From contig JAITHX010000246.1 of assembly GCA_031279735.1 (NCBI GenBank), forward strand, positions 1 to 15,052: a DNA stretch of 15,052 bases, read 5' to 3'. The DNA comes from Prevotellaceae bacterium. Its GTDB lineage: Bacteria > Bacteroidota > Bacteroidia > Bacteroidales > UBA932. The notes beneath the pieces were generated by a model. It was not told the DNA's origin. It saw only the letters and a program-made list of their open reading frames with translations, and made no database searches. How positions within the stretch are numbered: position 1 is the first letter of the stretch; every line of letters begins with the position of its first letter. Both the position numbers and the translations under genes were made by a program. Below are positions 6,692-13,937 of this stretch, piece after piece.

Positions 6692-9600
6692 CTTCCTGTA
6701 TTCCGTCGGCGTTGTTCCGAATTCTTCCTTAAAATATCGGTTAAAGTACTTTACGGTATTGAATCCGACCATATAGGCGATTTCCGAAACATTATATTGC
6801 GAATCTCTCAGCAGTTGAGCCGCCCGTTTCAGGCGGACGGAGCGAATGAATCCGCCGGGCGACAAACCTACTATCGTCTGAAACTTGCGCAACAGGTGAC
6901 GGCGACTCAGCGCCAGTTCCGATGCCAGTTCATCGACCGAATACTCCGAATTGTCCATGTTTTTTTCCACTGCCAGCAGCGCTTTGCGCATCAGTTCCTC
7001 GTCGAGCGAAGTGGTTGTGATGCTGCTCGGCGTTATCACTATGGTTTTGCGGAAAAGTTTCACGCGATTCTCCTGCTGTTCGACGAGCATTTCCATGCGC
7101 GTTTGCAGCACTTCGAAGTTAAACGGTTTGGAGATGTAGGAGTCGGCTCCCGCCTTGTAGCTTTCTATCTTGGATTCGTCCGACACGAGGGCGGTCAGCA
7201 GGACTATCGGTATGTGCGACGTCCTTATGTCTGTTTTCAGGCGACGGCACATTTCGGCGCCGTTCATCACGGGCATCATCAAGTCGGAGACTATCAGATC
7301 GGGAACTTTCGCCGACGCTATATCCGCGCCTTCGGCTCCGTTGGCGGCTTGCAGCACGGCAAACTTCCCGTCGAGCTGTTCGGCGAGGAATCGACGCAAT
7401 TCGGCGTTGTCCTCCACGAGAAGCACCGTCCTGCGTTCGACCGCCGGATTTGCCTGCGCCGGACGGGCAGTATTCGTCGCCGGTTCGGTATTCGTCGCCG
7501 GTTCGGGATTCGGTTCGGATTCGGACACTTGCAGATCTGCGGGGATAAACACCGAAAACACGCTTCCTTCGCCCTCCCGTCCTTCGATAGTGATTTGTCC
7601 GCCGTGCAATTCCACGTATTCCTTCACTATATGCAAGCCTATTCCGGTGCCGGTTTTGTCCGAATCGCCGGTTTCTATCCTGTAGAACCGCTCGAAAATC
7701 GCCTTGCGTTCGTTTTCCGGTATCCCGCAGCCCGAATCCGCAACGGCAAGACGCACAAACTTCCGTCCGTCTTTCTCCGCGAGTCCTGCAACGGTTGCCA
7801 CCGAGCCTCCGTCGGGAGTGAACTTCAGGGCGTTCGAGTATAGATTGTTGATGATCTTGCGGATTTTGCTCTTGTCGAAACTCATAAACACGCGGGGGAC
7901 TTCGCTTTCGAACGTAAATCGTATCGAGCGGCTTGTTGCCGCGTCGCGGAAGGCATAAAAGGCATATTCGGCAAACTTCACGAAATCGTCGCACGAGAGT
8001 TTCAGCTGTTCGCCGCCGGTTTCCAGCTTGCGGAAGTCGAGCAGCTGGTTGATCAGTCCGAGCATTTCTTCCGCGTTGCGGCGAATCGCCGACAGTTTCT
8101 GTTTCGCCGCCTCGTCGCCGGTTTGGGTTATCAGCGTGCCGAGAGGCGTAAGGATCAGGGTCAGCGGAGTGCGGAACTCGTGTCCTATGTTGGTGAAGAA
8201 ACGCAGTTTTGCCTGAATCAGTTCTTCCGACTTTTCCTTGTCGAGACGCACCATGCGCAGTTCGTTGCGCAGTTTGATGCGATTCGCGTAGAATCGCAGT
8301 CCGCCCGCCAGAGCCGCCAGCGTGGCGAGGATATAGGCGGCGAAGGCTGCGGCGCTTTCGTGCAGAGCGGGTTTCCTGACGATGGCGAGGCGTGTTGTTT
8401 CGTTGCTCCAGAGCTGATTGTCGCCGGCGGATTTGACGAGGAAGACGTATTCGCCCTTCCGCAGCTGGCTGTAAACGGCGAATCCCCGCCCCGGTTCGGT
8501 GCGAATCCAATGTCGGTCCACGCCTTCGAGCATGTAGGCGTATCTGGTTTTGCCCGGATTGCGATAGTTGAACGACGAGAAGTTTATTTCTATGTTCGTC
8601 TCGTCCGGCTGCAGAACGAGTTTGCGTCGCCAGTCGGAGCCTTCGCGGTTCGCCATGCCGCAATAGACCGATTGTCCGTTTATTTTCACGTCGGTTATTG
8701 TGGTTCGCGCCTTTTTGCACGGCATATCGGGATGCGCGGAGGGCGCGAGGATGCAAATCCCGTCGTTGCTTCCCGAAACGATTGAGCCGTCGCGTATTTT
8801 GGTCATCGAATCTTCGTGAAGCGAAGCGACGGCAAAGTCGTCCGGAGCGTCGTAGCGCATCGAGGCGCCGGTGTGCGGATTAAATTCCACAATCTGCTTG
8901 TCGCTCGAAATCCAGACGTGACCGTTGTCGCCGACCGCGAGGTTGAAAATCACAAAGTTGTCCGCGTTTGCCTCCCGCGTGTAGTCTGTCGTCGCGCCGG
9001 AGACAACATCATAGCGGCAGAGGCGCTTTTCGTTGATCGCCAGCCATAATTCGCCTTCCCGTCCGGCGGCGATGCGGGAAATGTTGCAGGAAACGCTGCG
9101 GGCGCCGGCGCGACATGTCGCGGCATCGCGCCGGATAGCCGCGAGTTCCTCCCCCTTGCGCTCCACTTGCAGCAGACCCTTGTCGGCGGCGGCTATCCAG
9201 ATTGTACCGTAACTGTCTTCGGCGATACCGGTTATAGTTCCACAGTCGCCTCTGACTGCCGTCCACGCGCCGCGACGGTACGAAAACACCGCGTCGTTCG
9301 TCGCCGCCCACACCGCGCCGCTCCCGTCCTCGTGCAGAAACCTTATCGGACGAGTGTTTCCGTCGAGCGCGGCGCCCGCGTCGATGGTTCCGACGACGGT
9401 CGCTCGTCCGCCCGACTTCCGAAGCCGATAGATCAGCGGCGCGTAGTCGGCGGCGACCCATATTTCGTTGTCGGCGGAGTTGTTGCAGATGGCGCCGGCG
9501 GCGTTGTTGTCGAGCGCGTCGAGGCGTCGGACGGCGGATGTAGTTCTGTTGAACAGAAACACTCCGAGACGGCTTTGCTTGAGCCAGAGTTCCCCCTCCG

Positions 9601-10696
9601 CATCCTCGAACACCTTCACGATGTCCGGAACATAGCCGGTTCGCGTCTTGATGAACTGCAAGTCGGGGAGAGAGACCGACGAACGACCCGGATCGACCAT
9701 GATGGCGCCCTGCTCGTAGGTGCCGAGCCAGAGGTTGCCGTCCTCGTCCTTGATTATGTCGGAAAACAGATTGGTCAGGTTGTTTATCGGCGACGACAGT
9801 TCGTTCGCCGTCGCGATGCCGCCGTTGTCGTCAGGCTTGAACACTATCAGTCCTCCGTACGACAGCGCCCAGATATAGCCGTTGACATCGTCCTGTTCCA
9901 TGCCGAAGAATATGTTGAACGAGTTCTTCTCGACATCGCCTCCGAATACGGCGCGTTCATAGAACCCGCCGCGTCCGTTGCCGTCGGGATAAAAGCGATA
10001 GAGCCCGTCGCCCCACGTGCATATCCAGAAACGCCCCTCCCTGTCGCGAAATATCTTGTGGGGATTGTTGGCATTGCCTATCGGCGGGTAGGGGAGGAAC
10101 TCGCCGCGGGAGCGGTCGAGACCGTACATGCCGCCTCTCCAGACCGCTACTCTCACCGTTCCGTCCTCGTCGGCATGTATGTCGTGCGCGCCGTCGAGAT
10201 ATTTCTTTTTCAGCGTGCCGTCGCCGTCGTAAAGATACAGTCCGCCGTCGGAACACACCCACATTCCGTCGTCGGAGCGCAGTATTCGCCGAACGGGCGA
10301 GGCGAGAAACGCGGCAGTATCCAAAAGTCTTATCGCGTGAGTGCGCTTGTCGAGAATCAGCACGCCCTTTTCGGTACCTATCCAGATGGAGCCATTCGTC
10401 GGGTCGTCGGCGAATCCTCCGGTAACGTAGTTTGAAGGAAAAGCCGGATCGGTTGCATCCGAACGGAAACTTTTCATTCCGTACCCGTCGTGCCGGCAAA
10501 ATCCGTTGGGCGTGCCGAACCAGACGAACCCTTCGCCGTCGCGAAACACGCGATACACGGTGTTGGACGGCAGCTCCCGCGCAACCGGAATGTGACGAAC
10601 GGTTATCCCGTCGGCGCGAAGATTCGAAAGCGCGCACAATGTCAATAAAACCAATAAGCATCTTAATATTTCCCGCTGTGTATTTTCCGCACACAT
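6674..10696 (-). CDS. hybrid two-component system sensor-regulator (HTCS)
   Basis: A 1340-residue one-protein signalling system. Residues 1-28 are a signal peptide or anchor. About 30-690 is a two-component propeller sensor (repeats such as DGEGFVWFGTPNGFCRHDG, DEDGNLWLGTYEQG, NGHVWISSDKQIVEFN). About 700-765 is a Y_Y_Y domain (YAYMLEGVDRHWI), followed by one membrane span (about 781-801). The HisKA motif NIGHEFRTPL has His839. The HATPase carries the N box around Asn955, DSGCGIP near 987 and GTGIGLHIVKEY near 1020. The receiver has LLVEDN near 1092 and the phosphoacceptor Asp1138 in SDLMMP. An AraC DNA-binding domain fills about 1235-1337. All phosphotransfer residues are present. It should sense a periplasmic glycan fragment and activate the adjacent susCD operon. 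A Pro/Thr linker (EPATNTEPATNT) joins kinase and receiver. Its last residues and stop lie in a heptamer repeat. Confidence 0.95.
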   Translation of the reverse strand: MCAENTQREILRCLLVLLTLCALSNLRADGITVRHIPVARELPSNTVYRVFRDGEGFVWFGTPNGFCRHDGYGMKSFRSDATDPAFPSNYVTGGFADDPTNGSIWIGTEKGVLILDKRTHAIRLLDTAAFLASPVRRILRSDDGMWVCSDGGLYLYDGDGTLKKKYLDGAHDIHADEDGTVRVAVWRGGMYGLDRSRGEFLPYPPIGNANNPHKIFRDREGRFWICTWGDGLYRFYPDGNGRGGFYERAVFGGDVEKNSFNIFFGMEQDDVNGYIWALSYGGLIVFKPDDNGGIATANELSSPINNLTNLFSDIIKDEDGNLWLGTYEQGAIMVDPGRSSVSLPDLQFIKTRTGYVPDIVKVFEDAEGELWLKQSRLGVFLFNRTTSAVRRLDALDNNAAGAICNNSADNEIWVAADYAPLIYRLRKSGGRATVVGTIDAGAALDGNTRPIRFLHEDGSGAVWAATNDAVFSYRRGAWTAVRGDCGTITGIAEDSYGTIWIAAADKGLLQVERKGEELAAIRRDAATCRAGARSVSCNISRIAAGREGELWLAINEKRLCRYDVVSGATTDYTREANADNFVIFNLAVGDNGHVWISSDKQIVEFNPHTGASMRYDAPDDFAVASLHEDSMTKIRDGSIVSGSNDGICILAPSAHPDMPCKKARTTITDVKINGQSVYCGMANREGSDWRRKLVLQPDETNIEINFSSFNYRNPGKTRYAYMLEGVDRHWIRTEPGRGFAVYSQLRKGEYVFLVKSAGDNQLWSNETTRLAIVRKPALHESAAAFAAYILATLAALAGGLRFYANRIKLRNELRMVRLDKEKSEELIQAKLRFFTNIGHEFRTPLTLILTPLGTLITQTGDEAAKQKLSAIRRNAEEMLGLINQLLDFRKLETGGEQLKLSCDDFVKFAEYAFYAFRDAATSRSIRFTFESEVPRVFMSFDKSKIRKIINNLYSNALKFTPDGGSVATVAGLAEKDGRKFVRLAVADSGCGIPENERKAIFERFYRIETGDSDKTGTGIGLHIVKEYVELHGGQITIEGREGEGSVFSVFIPADLQVSESEPNPEPATNTEPATNTARPAQANPAVERRTVLLVEDNAELRRFLAEQLDGKFAVLQAANGAEGADIASAKVPDLIVSDLMMPVMNGAEMCRRLKTDIRTSHIPIVLLTALVSDESKIESYKAGADSYISKPFNFEVLQTRMEMLVEQQENRVKLFRKTIVITPSSITTTSLDEELMRKALLAVEKNMDNSEYSVDELASELALSRRHLLRKFQTIVGLSPGGFIRSVRLKRAAQLLRDSQYNVSEIAYMVGFNTVKYFNRYFKEEFGTTPTEYRKNNYEL

Positions 10697-10717
10697 GACA
10701 CATATTTCAATAATGCG

Positions 10718-10725
10718 CGAAGGTA
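10718..10725 (-). promoter_or_regulatory. predicted -7 promoter element of the HTCS gene
   Basis: Minus-strand TACCTTCG differs from TAnnTTTG at one base and lies 22 bases before the HTCS ATG. The run TACCTTCGCGCATTATT recurs, one base different, at the promoter of the divergent ATPase gene (10868-10884). No -33 TTTG is visible; that region is occupied by a copy of ATPase-gene sequence. Confidence 0.45.
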
Positions 10726-10764
10726 ACGAAAAAACGGATTCCGACGTTTTGTTTCTCCGCGAAA
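10725..10764 (+). repeat. exact 40-bp copy of an internal ATPase-gene segment
   Basis: These 40 bases are identical, in the same orientation, to 11418-11457 inside the ATPase gene, where they encode NEKTDSDVLFLRE. Identity stops abruptly at both ends. This copy lies outside the left inverted repeat of the ATPase cassette, directly upstream of the HTCS -7 box. It makes no protein here. Confidence 0.9.
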
Positions 10765-10867
10765 TGCTGATTTTAGGGATGTGTTAGAAATAACTTATAA
10801 TTGATGAAACATGATGAAATTGATCGTTTGTAAATTTATTCGACATCTCTAAATTCAGAATTTCCAC

Positions 10868-10875
10868 TATCTTCG
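10868..10875 (+). promoter_or_regulatory. predicted -7 promoter element of the ATPase gene
   Basis: TATCTTCG matches TAnnTTTG with one mismatch, 26 bases before the GTG start. It shares 16 of 17 bases (to 10884) with the divergent HTCS promoter. No clear -33 box is seen. Confidence 0.45.
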
Positions 10876-10901
10876 CGCATTATTAAGAAATAATTAATAG
10901 A

Positions 10902-12131
10902 GTGAATACAATAATAATCCAAAACATAGGAACGATTACGCGCATTGAGACCGAACTCGCCAAAGTGAACGTGATAATCGGCACGCAGGGGAGCGGAAAA
11001 AGCACCGTAGCCAAAATAATAAGCTACTGTCGATGGGTTGAAAAAAGGTATGTGCTGGACGGCGACTGCAAATTCGATGCGTCCGAACGTCTGTCGATGT
11101 TCTACCGGCTGGAGGAGGGATATTTTTCGGATAATTCTTTTTTTGAATACCGCGGCGACTACATTCGTCTGTCGTGCAGCGGCAGGGAACTGAAACAGAC
11201 AATCGCGCCCGTCGGGAACGAGTTCGATTATCGAAAGTCGAAGAACATTTATATTCCGGCGGAAAGAAGTTTCGTTTCCGCAGTTCCGAATCTCGGCAGA
11301 TACAACGAGACGAACGATAACGTTATGAATTTCGTGTACGACTGGTATTCGGCGAAGCGCAGGTTCACGAATCACAACATGCTCCCCATACTTGATCTCG
11401 GCGCGGATTTCTACAGCAACGAAAAAACGGATTCCGACGTTTTGTTTCTCCGCGAAAAGCGTCTGGAGATTTCGCTCCGTTCGGGATCGAGCGGGATTCA
11501 GTCGCTGGTTCCGCTGATGGCAAACGTCGAATATCTGACGCGCAGCATATACGACGAGGAGGCGTCGATGTCGGTGAACGAAACGAGGGCGCTGGCGGCA
11601 TCGTTCGCCAAACCTTCGTTTGCGGAATATGCGCGGAACGGGAATCCGTTGCCCGCGTCCCCGTCCGACGCCGAGCTTGCGATGAAGAAGACGCTGGAGG
11701 ATGTCGCCGCCAGAAGAAAGTCGTATCATGCGGCAAACCTCATAGTCGAAGAACCGGAACAGAACCTGTTTCCCCGAACGCAGCGGGACTTGATCTATTA
11801 TCTGTTCAACAGGCTGCAGTCGGAACGCGAACATTCGCTGCTTCTCACAACCCACAGCCCGTATATTCTGTATGCGGTGAACAACTGTCTGATCGGCGCG
11901 GTTATCGCCCGCGAAACAACGCCGGAGGAGCGGGCGGAGTTCGCAAGCGCGGATTCGTGGATGTCGCCCGACAAGGTCAACCTCCTCGAAATGGACGAAC
12001 GCAGCGGAACGATGCGCTCCATAAAAAATCCGAGAACCGGAACAGTCGATAAGCATTACTTCAACTTCGCGATGAAGGAAATTATGCAGGAGTATTACGA
12101 TATGCTGAGTTTTTATTCGGATGAAACATGA
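10902..12131 (+). CDS. AAA/ABC-class ATPase of the OLD-like (AAA_21) type
   Basis: A 409-residue ATPase. Walker A is GTQGSGKST (27-35). An ABC-signature-like SGSSGIQS lies at about 194-201. Walker B is NLIVEEPE (279-286), with tandem acidic residues, followed by a D-loop-like NLFPRTQ. The switch histidine is in TTHSPY (about 316-321). The opening IQNIGTITRIETELAKVNVIIG is typical of SMC/RecF/OLD-like ATPases that act on DNA or nucleotides, often in defence pairs. No TOPRIM nuclease motif is visible, so it is not a complete OLD or GajA protein. Translation starts at GTG, because an in-frame stop (10884) lies just upstream and no ATG precedes the Walker A region. A small ORF in the same frame follows the TGA stop. 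Residues 173-185 are encoded by the 40-bp segment duplicated upstream. Confidence 0.85.
   Translation: MNTIIIQNIGTITRIETELAKVNVIIGTQGSGKSTVAKIISYCRWVEKRYVLDGDCKFDASERLSMFYRLEEGYFSDNSFFEYRGDYIRLSCSGRELKQTIAPVGNEFDYRKSKNIYIPAERSFVSAVPNLGRYNETNDNVMNFVYDWYSAKRRFTNHNMLPILDLGADFYSNEKTDSDVLFLREKRLEISLRSGSSGIQSLVPLMANVEYLTRSIYDEEASMSVNETRALAASFAKPSFAEYARNGNPLPASPSDAELAMKKTLEDVAARRKSYHAANLIVEEPEQNLFPRTQRDLIYYLFNRLQSEREHSLLLTTHSPYILYAVNNCLIGAVIARETTPEERAEFASADSWMSPDKVNLLEMDERSGTMRSIKNPRTGTVDKHYFNFAMKEIMQEYYDMLSFYSDET
11418..11457 (+). repeat. ATPase-gene copy of the 40-bp repeat
   Basis: Coding copy of the segment repeated exactly at 10725-10764. It lies in the reading frame of the ATPase gene between Walker A and the signature-like motif. 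As it makes protein sense here, this is presumably the source copy. Confidence 0.9.
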
Positions 12132-12182
12132 GCGGAAGGTGTCGAACGCGCATTTCGGAAGGAAAACGGTTATCCCGACTGT

Positions 12183-12428
12183 ATGGTGCGTCAGATATTG
12201 GATACGGTAGAGTTTTTTCGCGCTAAAGGAATATTGGAGAAGGGAAGACGCGCGACGGCGATAGTATCGTTTCCCAATTTGATAGAGGAATTTGACACCA
12301 CATTTTTCCCTGTCCGTCTCGACGGAGAATATGTTTCGGTGGAAGACATTTTGCTGGATCGCAAAGTTCTTATCGTTCCAACCAATTCGGCAAGCATAGT
12401 AAGCACCATGCGCCTGAAGTTTTCGTGA
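12183..12428 (+). CDS. small protein downstream of the ATPase, possibly frameshifted
   Basis: An 81-codon ORF with natural-looking protein sequence (RATAIVSFPNLIEEFD, VSVEDILLDRKVLIVPTNSA); I do not recognise the family. Its frame stays open upstream to the ATPase stop at 12129-12131, and that stretch reads well too (FRKENGYPDC), but it contains no ATG. An ATG at 12121, overlapping the ATPase end, opens with MKHERKVSNAHFGRK in another frame. A single-base deletion near 12160 would join the two into a protein of about 102 residues ending at 12428. Other options are that it truly starts at 12183, or that the TGA at 12129 is a nonsense mutation in a once longer ATPase. It is probably a partner of the ATPase, judged only by position. 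Confidence 0.5.
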   Translation: MVRQILDTVEFFRAKGILEKGRRATAIVSFPNLIEEFDTTFFPVRLDGEYVSVEDILLDRKVLIVPTNSASIVSTMRLKFS

Positions 12429-12432
12429 AGGC

Positions 12433-12498
12433 AACAGATGACACAGATTTGCGCGGATTTGAATCTGCGTAAACCTGCGTCATCCGCGTCATCTGTGT
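12433..12498. repeat. imperfect palindrome inside the right end of the cassette
   Basis: ACAGATGACACAGATTTGCG at the left and GTCATCCGCGTCATCTGTGT at the right form an imperfect inverted repeat with internal echoes (GCGGATTTG/AATCTGCG). It fills most of the gap between the small ORF and the right inverted end at 12501. It could serve as a terminator for the ATPase transcript. The style resembles dispersed palindromic repeats, but other copies in the genome cannot be seen here. Confidence 0.6.
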
Positions 12499-12522
12499 GC
12501 TAAGTTATTTTTAACACATCCC

Positions 12523-12639
12523 TTAGTGGTTAGTGCCTGCCGGACTGGCGGAGGGAGACGGAGATACTGAGCCGATAGGCACTAACCACTAACCACTAAC
12601 CACTAACCACTAACCACTAACCACTAACCACTAACCACC
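12523..12639. repeat. hairpin plus ACTAACC heptamer array
   Basis: A perfect 16-bp inverted repeat, TTAGTGGTTAGTGCCT (12523-12538), pairs with 12577-12592 around a 38-nt loop. The right arm runs on into eight perfect ACTAACC heptamers (12581-12636) and a partial one. The array contains the last codons and the stop (12624-12626) of the minus-strand gene. It begins on the base following the right inverted end of the ATPase cassette. Confidence 0.9.
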
Positions 12640-13406
12640 AAAAACCCCTCTATTCCGACGAAAGTTTCGTCGCAGTCGCAGGCTATGGTTTCAGTATCGG
12701 GCGAGAACAGCAGCTTGAGCATTCCCATTATCTGGTTTCGCATGATTTTTTCTGTCCATTCCAGCTCTTCGATGCCTGTTTCCATTTCCAGTTCGGTCTG
12801 TCTCATTATCTCGTCGCATATTTGCATGGTGAGTTTGTCGTTGCGGCTTCTTGTTCTCCAGTAATCTTCGCTGCCGAACAGTTTTTTGTTCATCGGATTC
12901 GCTTCCGTCAGCTCCATTGTTTCCGCTATCTGCCATTCGCATTTCTTTCCTGTCACCGACAGGAATTTCGGGTTGAGGTTCGCTACCTTCACTTTGCCGG
13001 CTTCGCGCTTGAATCTTAGTTCTTTCAAGTCCACTCCGTATTTCGCTCTGATGTCAATGCGGAGAGCGCCGATGAATCTTTTTTTTCCGTCGTCGCAGGT
13101 TCGGTTGAATACTCTGGTGAACGAGGAGTCGACTTCCATCAGTCCGAGTTCGGCGATGGAGCTTATTTGGGACACGCTTATCTTTCTGTCCTCAAGCTCT
13201 CTGATTCGCGAATCGCTGTCCTTTATCCGTCTTTCCATTTCCTCGATTTTTCCGTCTTTTTCGCCGACGATCATTTTCAATATCAGGTAGAATCCCAGAA
13301 GCGTCGCGACCGCGACAAGTCCGTAAACCATGAATTTGTTGGTTACGGCGAATATTATTGCGGCAATCAGGGCGAGAAGCAGCAGTATTCGTTCGAGACG
13401 TTTCAA
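12624..13406 (-). CDS. membrane protein with coiled coil and DUF4230-like domain
   Basis: 260 residues. Two hydrophobic segments (about 7-22 and 26-45) form an N-terminal membrane hairpin or anchor. They are followed by a charged coiled coil (about 49-80, KIEEMERRIKDSDSRIRELE) and a mixed alpha/beta domain (ELGLMEVDSSFTRVFN, KRFIGALRIDIRAKYGVDLK, PKFLSVTG). That domain resembles the DUF4230 pattern in which a regularly spaced beta domain follows a membrane anchor; I hold this assignment loosely. The start is TTG, placed immediately after the TAA stop of the preceding gene (TAATTG), which suggests translational coupling. The next Met (residue 26) would remove the first hydrophobic segment. The last residues VVSG and the TAG stop come from the ACTAACC array. 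Third gene of an operon. Confidence 0.75.
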   Translation of the reverse strand: MKRLERILLLLALIAAIIFAVTNKFMVYGLVAVATLLGFYLILKMIVGEKDGKIEEMERRIKDSDSRIRELEDRKISVSQISSIAELGLMEVDSSFTRVFNRTCDDGKKRFIGALRIDIRAKYGVDLKELRFKREAGKVKVANLNPKFLSVTGKKCEWQIAETMELTEANPMNKKLFGSEDYWRTRSRNDKLTMQICDEIMRQTELEMETGIEELEWTEKIMRNQIMGMLKLLFSPDTETIACDCDETFVGIEGFLVVSG

Positions 13407-13922
13407 TTACAGCAGTCTTTTTGCTTCGTCTTTCAGCTCGGCTATGGCTTCGGCTACGGGCGAGCTGTTTTCGCTCAGCATGTTGTTGAGGATGAGATTT
13501 GCGAGTTCCACCGAGGCGGAAGCCGGCGACGCGCGCTTCGCGAGGTCGCTGACAAAGAGCGCGGTTTTCTCCTTCGCCTCCTTTACCCGCGACCAGACCC
13601 GGTCGCTAACATAAAGCTGTTGAGATATGTTGTGTTCATATTCAAACCGGATCTGTCGGAGGATGGCGAGATGCAGGTCGGCGTTGGTCGGAGCCTGATC
13701 CTTCAGTTTCAGCAGCAGCATGTCGGGAGAGATTCGTTCGAGAAACAGGACTAATCGTTCATAAGCCTGCAGCCGCAGCGATACGGTTATGCTTTTCGAC
13801 GATTTCAGCAGCTCGATGTTTCTCTGCCGCTCGTGGGACAGGAGAAGCCGATTGAGAATCAGATAAACGGAACCGACTGTCAGTATGCCGAACGCGACCG
13901 TCAGAAGCAGTTGATCGGACAT
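13407..13922 (-). CDS. membrane-anchored DUF7935-like protein
   Basis: 171 residues. A single N-terminal membrane segment (about 5-27, LLLTVAFGILTVGSVYLILN) is followed by an alpha-helical soluble part with SLRLQAYERLVLFLERISP, ILRQIRFEYEHNISQQLYVS and WSRVKEAKEK. These blocks match a small Bacteroidota-specific family that I recall as DUF7935; its function is unknown. The helical part has no catalytic signature. It lies 15 bases after the DUF6261 gene and touches the next gene without a gap, so the three are one operon. It may form a membrane-linked assembly with the coiled-coil protein encoded next, which is inferred from order and topology only. Confidence 0.75.
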   Translation of the reverse strand: MSDQLLLTVAFGILTVGSVYLILNRLLLSHERQRNIELLKSSKSITVSLRLQAYERLVLFLERISPDMLLLKLKDQAPTNADLHLAILRQIRFEYEHNISQQLYVSDRVWSRVKEAKEKTALFVSDLAKRASPASASVELANLILNNMLSENSSPVAEAIAELKDEAKRLL

Positions 13923-13937
13923 GTGCGCGGGGATTTA

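Larger units (their letters stand above)
10776..12522. mobile_element. candidate mobile cassette: ATPase gene between inverted ends
   Basis: The 22 bases at 10776-10797 (GGGATGTGTTAG, then AAATAACTTA) match the reverse complement of 12501-12522 with one mismatch. Both ends are flanked outside by TTA (10773-10775 and 12523-12525), which could be a 3-bp target duplication. The 1.75-kb interior holds the ATPase gene, its likely promoter and a small ORF, but no transposase. It may be a non-autonomous transposon with cargo, or a remnant. The inverted ends are seen; mobility is inferred. Confidence 0.45.

Noticed and set aside
10902..12428. Assignment to a named defence system such as Gabija, PARIS or an OLD nuclease
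   Set aside because: The ATPase has no TOPRIM motif, the neighbour is too small and unrecognised, and the gene pair does not match a system I can name with confidence.
10836..12434. 532-residue open frame on the minus strand opposite the ATPase
   Set aside because: It mirrors the codon structure of the ATPase gene, has no recognisable domain and lacks a sensible N-terminus. The plus strand has complete ATPase motifs.
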